Source: a virus. Taken from it: a stretch of 28,553 nucleotides of DNA. The notes below the pieces were generated by a model. That model was not told the origin of the DNA. It did no database searches and was given only the letters and a program-made list of their open reading frames with translations. The DNA lies in IMG/VR virus record IMGVR_UViG_3300032316_000163, positions 1-28,553 of that record, one strand, 5' to 3'. A program made the position numbers and the translations under genes. Positions 1-6,335 of this stretch are shown here, one piece after another; position 1 is the first letter of the stretch; every line of letters begins with the position of its first letter.

Positions 1-2
1 AT

Positions 3-752
3 ATGGAAATAAATCTACAACAAGTTCTGGCAACAAGTCAGAGCAAAGAATTGCAAGTCTTAAAAGCTGGGTTAATAGCTAAACATGATTATGAAATTGT
101 TGATGCTTTTGCTGGAGAAAAAATACTTAGTATTTCTACTCAAACATTAAAACAAAGTCTTGCATATATTTTTACATTGATTGGACTGTCAAATCCTCCT
201 ATGGCAGAAGAGTTTATGATAATAGAAGAGTTTATAAGATCAAGTTATCCACAATTTACAATTGATGAATTTAAACTTGCTTTTAAACTTGCTGTGCAAA
301 ATAAATTAGACTGTAGCGTTGAACATTATGAAAAATTTAGTCCTAAGTTTATAGGACAAGTGATGAACGCATATAGGACTAAAGCTAATGACATTAGAAA
401 GATCCAAAGTTATAAATCAATAGAAACTATGACTGTACCACAACTGTCAGAGAATGATATAGTAGAATTCACCAGAAAGGATTGGATGGAAAGTAAAAGA
501 CAAGATTTTAATAAGGTTTTTAATGCTGACAAAGTTTTTGGAATACTTTTAAAGCAAGGTTTGTTGAAATTTACTGCACAACAAATATTAGAAACAATTA
601 AAATTGTGCAAGAAGATAACATTTATAGATTAAATAAATTAAGTCATTTAGAAGCAAAAGACTTTAGTAAAAGAATGAAAAATGAGGATTTTATTGAATT
701 ACAATGCAAAAAATTAGCAATAGTAAAATATTTTGAAAATTTATCAAGTTAA
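3..752 (+). CDS. Conserved phage protein of unknown function, possibly replication-linked
   Basis: I do not recognise a named domain in this 249-aa protein. It looks soluble and mostly helical, with no signal peptide or membrane segment. The middle (about residues 65-130) is rich in aromatic and acidic residues with the pattern EEF-I-EEFIR, then FKLAFKLAV and VMNAYR, which looks like a compact helical domain. The C-terminal third is lysine-rich and could bind nucleic acid. The ATG at base 3 is the first possible start seen, but the window edge hides what lies upstream, so the true start could be earlier. It precedes a zinc ribbon, a nuclease and a sigma-like gene, which suggests an early or replication role by context only. 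Confidence 0.75.
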   Translation: MEINLQQVLATSQSKELQVLKAGLIAKHDYEIVDAFAGEKILSISTQTLKQSLAYIFTLIGLSNPPMAEEFMIIEEFIRSSYPQFTIDEFKLAFKLAVQNKLDCSVEHYEKFSPKFIGQVMNAYRTKANDIRKIQSYKSIETMTVPQLSENDIVEFTRKDWMESKRQDFNKVFNADKVFGILLKQGLLKFTAQQILETIKIVQEDNIYRLNKLSHLEAKDFSKRMKNEDFIELQCKKLAIVKYFENLSS

Positions 753-769
753 ATACCAGCATTATGGGA

Positions 770-793
770 CTACAAAGTATTGTTATACTGTAG
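770..793 (+). other. Imperfect hairpin in the gap before the zinc-ribbon gene
   Basis: The left arm CTACA-AA-GTAT pairs with the right arm ATAC-TGTAG: 5 bp and 4 bp stems separated by a two-base AA bulge, closing on a TGTT loop. It lies in the short gap between the first gene and the zinc-ribbon gene. No run of T follows, so it is a poor intrinsic terminator. It could be an RNA structure controlling the next gene, an operator, or chance. Confidence 0.4.
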
Positions 794-817
794 ACTTTGA
801 AATTTATTATAATACAT

Positions 818-1030
818 ATGTGGAAGCTAAAGAAGGAAGTAGTGGTTACAAGCAACCGGAATCATTTCAAGAAAAAATGCACGAAATGCTTAAAAAACAA
901 GGACTGGTTTGATTTTTATGTACAAAAGAAAAGAGTTGATGGAAGAGGAGTAAAGTGTAAAGAATGTATTAGTCAGTATGCAAACAATAGGACAAATAAT
1001 ATTAAATCAGGTACAATAAAAGCTTTTTAA
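818..1030 (+). CDS. Small zinc-ribbon protein
   Basis: This 70-aa basic protein has two CxxC pairs (Cys21/Cys24 and Cys47/Cys50), separated by a stretch containing the aromatic motif WFDFY. That is the layout of a four-cysteine zinc ribbon, as in many small phage DNA- or RNA-binding proteins and in the zinc part of some HNH nucleases. No HNH histidines are present, so nuclease activity is not supported. An in-frame TTG at 797 would add seven residues. I prefer the ATG at 818 because the domain is complete from there. The stop overlaps the next start as TAATG, so the pair is probably translationally coupled. Confidence 0.65.
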   Translation: MWKLKKEVVVTSNRNHFKKKCTKCLKNKDWFDFYVQKKRVDGRGVKCKECISQYANNRTNNIKSGTIKAF

Positions 1031-1371
1031 TGAATATAACTGCATCAGAACTAACTAAATGGGCTAAAAAAAGCTTAGAATACATGGGTTGCCGTCTAAA
1101 CAGAGTAAACAACATTCCTTATGGTAAAAGAAAAGGAACTATTCAAAAGGGTTGGCCAGATCTACAAGGGTATACAAAAACTGGTCAATATCTTGGAGTA
1201 GAAGTTAAAACAATAGGAGATCGACTAAGTCCAGAACAAATAGACAGATTAGAAGATATTTTTCTATGTGGAGGGATTGCTTATATTTGTACTGACAAGG
1301 ACAACCAACCTGTTTTAATTGAATGGTCAAAAATGAAATCATTACTGAGTACTGGAACCTTAAAGAAGTAA
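1030..1371 (+). CDS. VRR-NUC family nuclease
   Basis: This 113-aa protein matches the VRR-NUC branch of PD-(D/E)XK nucleases. The signature runs GWPDLQGY (Asp44), then GVEVK (Glu58 and Lys60), then LSPEQ (Gln70), which are the acidic, lysine and glutamine positions of that active site. The length is normal for the stand-alone phage form. Family members cut branched or structured DNA, such as Holliday-junction-like or flap substrates, so a role in replication, recombination or trimming DNA before packaging is likely. It starts on the stop of the zinc-ribbon gene, and the next gene begins inside its 3' end. Confidence 0.88.
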   Translation: MNITASELTKWAKKSLEYMGCRLNRVNNIPYGKRKGTIQKGWPDLQGYTKTGQYLGVEVKTIGDRLSPEQIDRLEDIFLCGGIAYICTDKDNQPVLIEWSKMKSLLSTGTLKK

Positions 1372-1823
1372 ATGAAGCATTTAGTAAAATGCAACCTGAA
1401 GAATTGCAATATGATTTAAAAGCTGAGGTATTTGTTGTCTTATGTGAAATGAATGAAGAAAAATTATTTGGATTATATAAAAGAAATGAATTAAAATTTT
1501 ATATTGTTAGAATTATGTTGAATATGATTAAATCCGATCGTAGTTTATTTTACAAACAATATAGAAATCACGTTGAATTTGGAACTAATGAACATCAAAA
1601 AGAAATTAATAGGTTACATGATGAGCCTAATGATCTTGTGGATCGTTTGGAAAAAAGTCTTGAAGGACTTCATTGGTACAGTAAAGAAATTTTAAAACTT
1701 TATGCGATCGATTTCAAAAAAAATGCAAAAGAATTAAGTAGAAAAACAGGAATCCCTTATATGTCAATTATAAGAACAATATCAAAAACCAAATCCGAAA
1801 TTAAAGAAAAACTTAAAAAATGA
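1323..1823 (+). CDS. Sigma-factor-like helix-turn-helix protein
   Basis: This 166-aa protein resembles small phage sigma-like regulators. The C-terminal part (about residues 117-160) has the order of a sigma-70 region 4: a helix ending WYSKEILKLY, a turn, then AKELSRKTGIPYMSIIRTI as the helix-turn-helix, then a lysine-rich tail. The N-terminal 80 residues are helical with LYKRNELKFYIVRIM and a KQYR motif, loosely like the core-binding region of diverged sigma factors. The gene overlaps the nuclease by 49 bases. The chosen ATG gives a complete helical N-terminus, and later starts would cut it. It may redirect host RNA polymerase to phage promoters. DNA binding is well supported, the sigma role less so. 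Confidence 0.65.
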   Translation: MVKNEIITEYWNLKEVNEAFSKMQPEELQYDLKAEVFVVLCEMNEEKLFGLYKRNELKFYIVRIMLNMIKSDRSLFYKQYRNHVEFGTNEHQKEINRLHDEPNDLVDRLEKSLEGLHWYSKEILKLYAIDFKKNAKELSRKTGIPYMSIIRTISKTKSEIKEKLKK

Positions 1824-2059
1824 TTTTATCAATATTAACTGCTATATGTGCATCACTATTTATTAACGATATACATAACATTCCCTATAAATGGAAAATC
1901 AATTTCAAGCCATTTAATTGCGGAAGTTGCTTGGCTGCATGGATTGCGCCAATACACTATTTCGCACCTCAACTAATTCAAAATATTACATCAACAATAT
2001 TTATTGCTGGATTTTTAGCGCCAATAGTTTCAAAATTAATATGGAATTTATGGAAATAA
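1820..2059 (+). CDS. Small membrane protein with a CxxC motif
   Basis: This 79-aa protein has a hydrophobic N-terminal segment (about residues 1-18), a central basic loop, the motif NCGSCLAAW (Cys34/Cys37), and a second hydrophobic stretch near residues 53-75. That suggests a two-pass inner-membrane protein with the cysteine pair near the membrane surface. Similar Cys-x-x-Cys plus Trp membrane proteins are common and mostly uncharacterised. The start overlaps the preceding stop as ATGA, typical of coupled translation. Its function is unknown. A redox-active pair or metal site is possible but not shown. Confidence 0.65.
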   Translation: MILSILTAICASLFINDIHNIPYKWKINFKPFNCGSCLAAWIAPIHYFAPQLIQNITSTIFIAGFLAPIVSKLIWNLWK

Positions 2060-2379
2060 TAGAAGAACATCGTAATTGGTTAGATCATAATATTGTAAAT
2101 TATGAAACAGCAAAAAATGGTTATATAAGAAACCTTGATTTGCCTGACTTACAAATGTATGAGCATATTTATAGGAAATATTTAGATCCTAATTTTTTAT
2201 TATCGGTTTGGTGTGGAAATTGCAAATATGAAATGATTATGAGGCTTTACAAATGGTATGAGAAGCAACCTAAACCAATAGCAAACATTGTATTTGAAAA
2301 TAAACCTTCTGAAAATGATCAAAGATTAGGGATTGAATTAATAAAACCAAAAAGAAAATATACAAAACGCAATGGCTAA
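2041..2379 (+). CDS. Conserved phage protein with a WCGNC motif, unknown function
   Basis: I chose the ATG at 2041, giving 112 aa. A farther upstream frame extends to 1918, but its first 41 residues are the shifted reading of the preceding membrane protein. A second ATG at 2050 is also possible. The protein is soluble, with a central VWCGNCKYEMIMRLYKWYEK segment that combines a Cys pair with aromatic residues, and it ends in a basic KPKRKYTKR tail. It probably folds as a small helical, perhaps metal-binding, domain. The gene overlaps its upstream neighbour by 19 bases and the acyltransferase gene by 8, so it belongs to the same operon. Confidence 0.65.
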   Translation: MEFMEIIEEHRNWLDHNIVNYETAKNGYIRNLDLPDLQMYEHIYRKYLDPNFLLSVWCGNCKYEMIMRLYKWYEKQPKPIANIVFENKPSENDQRLGIELIKPKRKYTKRNG

Positions 2380-2908
2380 TTTTATACACTCTACTGCAAT
2401 AATAGGTGATAATGTAACTTTAGGAGATAATAATTACATTGGTCCATATTGTATAATAGGTGATCCTGCAGAACATAAAAAATATTGGGAATATGAAGAA
2501 CAAATAAAAGATTATGGAACTTTAAAAATTATTCAGAAAGGACAAATAAAAAGAGGTTTAGTAAATATTGGAAACAATAATATCATAACAGGATTAGTTA
2601 CAATAGATGCAGGAACAAAAGATGTAACTACAATAGGTGATAATTGTTTTATTATGAAGCACGCGCATATTGGACACGATTGTCTGATCTATTCAAATGT
2701 TACAATAAGCTGCGGCGCTAAGATAGGCGGACATTCAGTTATTAAACAATATTCAAATATAGGATTGAATGCCGTACTGCATCAGTTTAGTATAATTGAA
2801 CAGGGTTGTATGATTGGCGCGAGTGCTTTTTTTAAAGGTACTACTCAAGAATTTAGTAAATATGCAGGCGTGCCTGCAAGATATCTTTCACCAAATATTA
2901 AACAATGA
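2372..2908 (+). CDS. LpxA-like left-handed beta-helix acyltransferase
   Basis: This 178-aa protein is built of hexapeptide repeats (many I-G-D/N-N steps), which form a left-handed beta helix. The segment KHAHIGHDC matches the LpxA active-site region: His99 and His102 align with E. coli LpxA His122 and the catalytic His125, followed by Asp103. HQF at 137-139 matches another LpxA substrate-site motif, and a GVPAR motif sits near the end as in sugar O/N-acyltransferases. It lacks the helical C-terminal domain of about 70 residues found in true LpxA (262 aa), so I expect a nucleotide-sugar acyltransferase rather than lipid A synthesis itself. It opens a four-gene glycan-type cassette. Confidence 0.88.
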   Translation: MANFIHSTAIIGDNVTLGDNNYIGPYCIIGDPAEHKKYWEYEEQIKDYGTLKIIQKGQIKRGLVNIGNNNIITGLVTIDAGTKDVTTIGDNCFIMKHAHIGHDCLIYSNVTISCGAKIGGHSVIKQYSNIGLNAVLHQFSIIEQGCMIGASAFFKGTTQEFSKYAGVPARYLSPNIKQ

Positions 2909-3495
2909 ACGAATTTGACAAGTGGCGCGAACGCTACGATACGATGACAATAGATGAGCAAATAGCTTATCATAATGAATTAGAAGCACGTTATCCAGAG
3001 CAGAATCATTACAATTATGATAACGTAAAGGAAGCGTTAATGCTATGTAATAAACCAATAGTATTAGAGTTTGGCACTTGGAAAGGCGATTTAGCTAAAC
3101 AAGCAATGCAAGACTTTAATATATCAGCTTGGTATGGTGTAGAAATTTGCGAAGCTGCAATTCGTTCAACTAAATGCAAAGAAGTTAATTATATTTTTCC
3201 TACAAAATTTGATTGGTTTACAGATAAAAGAACAATAGAAGCCGATGTTATTATAGCAACTCATTTTATTGAACATTTAAGTAACGAACATTTTAAACAA
3301 TTAGCTAAATATTGTAAAGGGGTTAAATACATTCATTTTGAATCCCCATTGATAGACGATGGCAATGATTGGGATGGGTACGTTGGTACACACAAGCTAA
3401 CAATAGGATGGAATAAAATAAATGAAATAATGAAAGAAAACGATTATAGTTTAATTATTGATAAACCCGAAAGCAAAACCTATAAAAGAAAATGA
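2905..3495 (+). CDS. Class I SAM-dependent methyltransferase
   Basis: This 196-aa protein has the main landmarks of a Rossmann methyltransferase: motif I IVLEFGTWKGDLA (about residues 52-64) for SAM binding, YGVEI (77-81) for the acidic ribose contact, and DVIIATHFIEHL (114-125) as the post-motif strand and helix. The order and spacing fit type 11/12 small-molecule or sugar methyltransferases. No DNA-methyltransferase NPPY or PCQ motif is present. The start overlaps the acyltransferase stop as ATGA, and glycosyltransferase genes follow, so methylation of a sugar or its precursor is the best reading. The exact acceptor cannot be told. Confidence 0.82.
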   Translation: MNEFDKWRERYDTMTIDEQIAYHNELEARYPEQNHYNYDNVKEALMLCNKPIVLEFGTWKGDLAKQAMQDFNISAWYGVEICEAAIRSTKCKEVNYIFPTKFDWFTDKRTIEADVIIATHFIEHLSNEHFKQLAKYCKGVKYIHFESPLIDDGNDWDGYVGTHKLTIGWNKINEIMKENDYSLIIDKPESKTYKRK

Positions 3496-4166
3496 AAGTA
3501 GCAGTAATCTTATTAACCTTAAATAGAAACGATTTAACGCAGCGAGTAATCGACCAAAACTTTTTTAATTCTGGATATAATGCTGACTGTTATTTAATAG
3601 ATAACGGAAGCGAGCAAGTAAATTTTAAATATCCCTTTACAGGTTATGATTTATCTAAAACTAAAAGAGGGATAGGCGCGGGAGTTAATGCAGGTTTAAG
3701 AATGACAAAAGATTATGACGGCGTTTGTTTATTAGCAAATGATATATTGCTTCCACAGAATTGGTTGTCAAATTGGGTTATGTTTGCAAAACGTGTGTCA
3801 AAAACGGGCATTATTGGCATACATTGCGTAGAGGAGTTACCGCCATTAGTTGACGGAATCCATAAAACACACGTTCCATTTGGCGATAATTTTATAACAA
3901 GGGAATTGATTGATGCGATTGGCGGTTACAATGAAGCCTACGATCCATACGGAATGCAAGACAGAGATTATGCAGAAAGGTCTGTAATTGCTGGGTTTAC
4001 TAATTATTATATTCCAGATCTAAGAAGCGAACATATAGGACACGATGTTGGGAATGGAACAGAATACAGGGCAATGAAAGATGAAAGCCTGCAAAGAGCG
4101 CAATCAGTTTGGGAAAAATACCAACCAATATACCATACAGAAAAAAAACTTAGATGCGAATTTTAG
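3492..4166 (+). CDS. Family 2-like glycosyltransferase (GT-A fold)
   Basis: This 224-aa protein begins VAVILLTLNRND, the nucleotide-binding opening of GT2 enzymes, followed by YLIDNGS (35-40) for the uracil contact. The metal-site DxD is represented by LLANDILLP (Asp84), an Asn-Asp form seen in several GT2 relatives. The acceptor-side motif is GGYNEAYDPYGMQDRDY (about 143-159), whose acidic residues are where the catalytic base usually sits. There is no membrane segment, so it is likely cytoplasmic. It overlaps its neighbours by 4 and 13 bases inside the cassette. The donor sugar and acceptor are unknown. Confidence 0.85.
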   Translation: MKVAVILLTLNRNDLTQRVIDQNFFNSGYNADCYLIDNGSEQVNFKYPFTGYDLSKTKRGIGAGVNAGLRMTKDYDGVCLLANDILLPQNWLSNWVMFAKRVSKTGIIGIHCVEELPPLVDGIHKTHVPFGDNFITRELIDAIGGYNEAYDPYGMQDRDYAERSVIAGFTNYYIPDLRSEHIGHDVGNGTEYRAMKDESLQRAQSVWEKYQPIYHTEKKLRCEF

Positions 4167-5161
4167 CAATTACAAGTAAGACAAGCGGGGTTGGTTATCA
4201 TAGGATCATAATGCCAATAGTTAATATGCGTAAAGACTATTGCTTAATGACAGATACAATAAGCGAAGAAACATTTGAAGGCAATTATGATATTGTAGTA
4301 TTAAATAGAATGCTTGCTAATATAACAACAGAGCAAATGATAGAATGGCGCAAAAAGTACGGGTTTAAATTAGTAGTTGATAATGACGACTATTGGCAAC
4401 TTGATCCTTCTCATATACTTTACGAACGATATATTTTAAATAACGTAACCCAACAGATTATAGATTGGATTAAGGTAGCCGATCTTTGTACTTGTACGCA
4501 CGAAAGATTAGCAGAGCAAATATATCAATACAATCAAAATGTAGAAATATTACCGAACGCTATTCCATACGGAGAAGAACAATTCCTTTTAGATAAAAAG
4601 CCTTCTGATCTTGTTAGGTTATTTTGGTCAGGATCAGGAACGCACGGAAGAGATATAGAAATATTAAGAAATCCAATGAAGCGAATTAACTTTCCTGTGA
4701 GGACAATCATAGCAGGATTTAATGAAGGTGAAAAGCCAATTTGGGACGGAATGATTTGCGCATTTACAAATGGATTAAAACTAAACCCAACAATTTACAA
4801 TTATAATGCGGTAACTGAATATATGGCAGCTTATTGCGATTCAGATATTTCATTAATACCTTTAGTTAATTCAAAGTTTAATTCAATGAAATCAAATTTA
4901 AAAGTGCTTGAAACTGCATCAAAAAGAAATCCTGTTATTGTTAGTAATGTAGATCCATACAAAGGTAATTATCCAGCATGTCACGTTAATAGTCAAAAGG
5001 ATTGGTATTATTGGATAAAACTTTTGGTAAATGATGAAGCTGCAAGAATTAGTTATGGTCAAGATTTATATGAATATTGTAATAAACACTATAATTTGCA
5101 TGAAGTAAATAAAAAGAGATTTTCTATTTATAATAAAGTAATAGGAAATGCCAGTAATTAA
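4154..5161 (+). CDS. GT-B-like glycosyltransferase
   Basis: This 335-aa protein starts with MRILAITSKTSGVGYHRII, a glycine-containing opening seen in diverged GT-B transferases. VLNRMLAN and LVVDNDDYW follow in the N-terminal domain, and LPNAIPYG leads into the C-terminal domain, which has the strand LVRLFWSGSG and the donor-site motif NLKVLETASKRNPVI. The last is in the position of the EX7E nucleotide-sugar site of GT4 enzymes. It is shorter than typical GT4 proteins (about 370-400 aa) and the N-terminal GGxG is weak. It closes the acyltransferase-methyltransferase-glycosyltransferase cassette and overlaps the next gene by 14 bases. Its target could be lipopolysaccharide, a virion protein or modified DNA. 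Confidence 0.8.
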   Translation: MRILAITSKTSGVGYHRIIMPIVNMRKDYCLMTDTISEETFEGNYDIVVLNRMLANITTEQMIEWRKKYGFKLVVDNDDYWQLDPSHILYERYILNNVTQQIIDWIKVADLCTCTHERLAEQIYQYNQNVEILPNAIPYGEEQFLLDKKPSDLVRLFWSGSGTHGRDIEILRNPMKRINFPVRTIIAGFNEGEKPIWDGMICAFTNGLKLNPTIYNYNAVTEYMAAYCDSDISLIPLVNSKFNSMKSNLKVLETASKRNPVIVSNVDPYKGNYPACHVNSQKDWYYWIKLLVNDEAARISYGQDLYEYCNKHYNLHEVNKKRFSIYNKVIGNASN

Positions 5162-5570
5162 ATGCTCAAATGGAAAATATAGAATAGGAAATGGATCTTG
5201 TGTATATCAAACAGAAGAAAAAGCTCAAGAAGCATGGGCAGCAATTAGAGTTGCAATGGCAGATAGTTATAATGACTACCCACAAGCAGCAAGAGTAAAT
5301 GCGCAAAGGGCAATAAATATAAGAGATCAATATAAAACAAAATGCGGAACACCTGTTGGTTGGGCAAGAGCAAATCAATTAGCTAAAGGAGATAATATTA
5401 CAAGAGACACTATAGCAAGAATGTCTTCGTTTGAAAGACATAGAGATAATTCTAAAGGTGATCCTAAAAAAGATTGTGGAGCACTTATGTGGTTAGCATG
5501 GGGAGGAGACGAAGGAGTTGCATGGGCTAAAAGAAAACTCGATCAAATAGATAATGAAAAAACACGTTAA
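5148..5570 (+). CDS. Conserved phage-domain protein (KCSNGKYRIG / AWGGDEG type)
   Basis: This 140-aa protein joins two short modules that I recognise from phage head-region proteins but cannot name with certainty. Residues 1-32 (KCSNGKYRIGNGSC, then EEKAQEAWAAI) resemble a short repeat often found beside phage proteases and portals. The rest, with RVNAQRAINIRDQY, GWARANQLA, MSSFERHRDN and MWLAWGGDEGVAWAKRKL, resembles a helical domain found fused to or near prohead proteases and portals. The gene follows the glycosyltransferase and precedes HNH and terminase genes. A packaging or morphogenesis role is inferred from the company it keeps. Confidence 0.7.
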   Translation: MPVIKCSNGKYRIGNGSCVYQTEEKAQEAWAAIRVAMADSYNDYPQAARVNAQRAINIRDQYKTKCGTPVGWARANQLAKGDNITRDTIARMSSFERHRDNSKGDPKKDCGALMWLAWGGDEGVAWAKRKLDQIDNEKTR

Positions 5571-5811
5571 AATTTATTTAGATCATTTTGGGTATGGAAT
5601 GGAAGATTTTATACCATGCGAAGTTTGTGGCAAAAAAGCAGTAGACATACATCATATAAATTCAAGAGGAATGGGAGGATCTAAAAATTGTGACACTATA
5701 GACAATTTGCAGGCATTATGTAGATACTGTCATACAGTCATGGGTGATACTAAAACACATTACGATTTTTTAAAAGAAAAACACAATAAAGTTTTAAATG
5801 GCAAAGATTAA
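5554..5811 (+). CDS. HNH endonuclease
   Basis: This 85-aa protein carries a full HNH beta-beta-alpha-metal motif: zinc-binding Cys22/Cys25 (CEVC), the catalytic His in DIHHI (33-34), Asn51 in DNLQAL, and CRYCH with Cys56, Cys59 and His60. A small HNH nuclease beside terminase genes is a known arrangement. HK97 gp74, for example, works with terminase in DNA packaging. The gene overlaps the upstream gene by 17 bases and the downstream tiny basic gene by 14. A packaging nuclease is more likely than a homing endonuclease, because it sits in the operon as a compact, coupled gene. Confidence 0.88.
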   Translation: MKKHVKIYLDHFGYGMEDFIPCEVCGKKAVDIHHINSRGMGGSKNCDTIDNLQALCRYCHTVMGDTKTHYDFLKEKHNKVLNGKD

Positions 5812-5920
5812 TTCAGACAATAGAAAAACAAATTTTGGTAAAAGAAAAAGAGGATCAGCAAAAAAATCTTTTAATAAACATTCTCCTAAAGAAAAATCTT
5901 ATAGGGGTCAAGGTAGATAA
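5798..5920 (+). CDS. Tiny basic protein ending in YRGQGR
   Basis: This 40-aa reading frame has an ATG inside the end of the HNH gene and a TAA one base before the small-terminase ATG, so it fills the gap exactly. The product is strongly basic (about a third Lys or Arg) with the run KRKRGSAKKSF and the ending SYRGQGR. I recall similar very small, basic proteins with that ending beside terminase genes in Bacteroidota phages, but this is memory, not a search. It could bind DNA or RNA. The tight fit between neighbours is the best evidence that it is translated. Confidence 0.65.
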   Translation: MAKINSDNRKTNFGKRKRGSAKKSFNKHSPKEKSYRGQGR

Positions 5921-5921
5921 T

Positions 5922-6335
5922 ATGGCAAACGAACAAAATTTAAAACCTTTTAAAAAAGGGTTTGATGAAAAAAGAAATATTAATGGTAGACCTCGTAAAT
6001 ATGTATCTAATCTAAAAGATCAAGGATATAAAATGGCGGAGGTTAATGATGCAATACAAGTACTCATGTCAATGACACAAAAAGAATTGACTGAAGTATC
6101 TACTAATCCTGATGCAACTGTTCTTGAAATGACTGTATCTAAAGCAATGCTTAAGTCAATGAAAAATGGTAGTTTATATTCATTAGATACATTACTTACA
6201 AGATCATTTGGTAAGCCAAAAGAAACAGTTGATACAAATATTAATGGAGAATTAAAAGCAAAGATTGAAGTAGTTGTAACTTCAAGTGCCATTCCATTAT
6301 CAAATAGAGAAACCGATGTAGATGTTACAAGATAA
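5922..6335 (+). CDS. terS: Terminase small subunit (putative)
   Basis: This 137-aa protein is placed as the small terminase subunit, which recognises the phage genome and hands it to the motor. The N-terminus has FKKGFDEKRNINGRPRKY, a form of the N-x-x-GRP-(K/R) motif common at the start of small terminases. Helical segments follow (VNDAIQVLMSM, then VLEMTVSKAMLKSM), and then LDTLLTRSFGKPKE, which resembles the end of the oligomerisation core. The longer frame from 5835 is rejected because it would read through the tiny basic gene. It overlaps the large subunit gene by 14 bases. Confidence 0.78.
   Translation: MANEQNLKPFKKGFDEKRNINGRPRKYVSNLKDQGYKMAEVNDAIQVLMSMTQKELTEVSTNPDATVLEMTVSKAMLKSMKNGSLYSLDTLLTRSFGKPKETVDTNINGELKAKIEVVVTSSAIPLSNRETDVDVTR

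Noticed and set aside
797-817. TTG start for the zinc-ribbon gene
   Set aside because: The ATG at 818 gives the whole zinc ribbon and fits the ATG use of the other genes. TTG cannot be excluded.
1918-2040. An upstream start for the WCGNC protein
   Set aside because: The first 41 residues are the shifted reading of the membrane protein gene, which has a coupled start and clear helices.
5835-5921. An earlier in-frame start for the small terminase
   Set aside because: It would overlap almost the whole tiny basic gene, and the extra residues look like a shifted reading of it.
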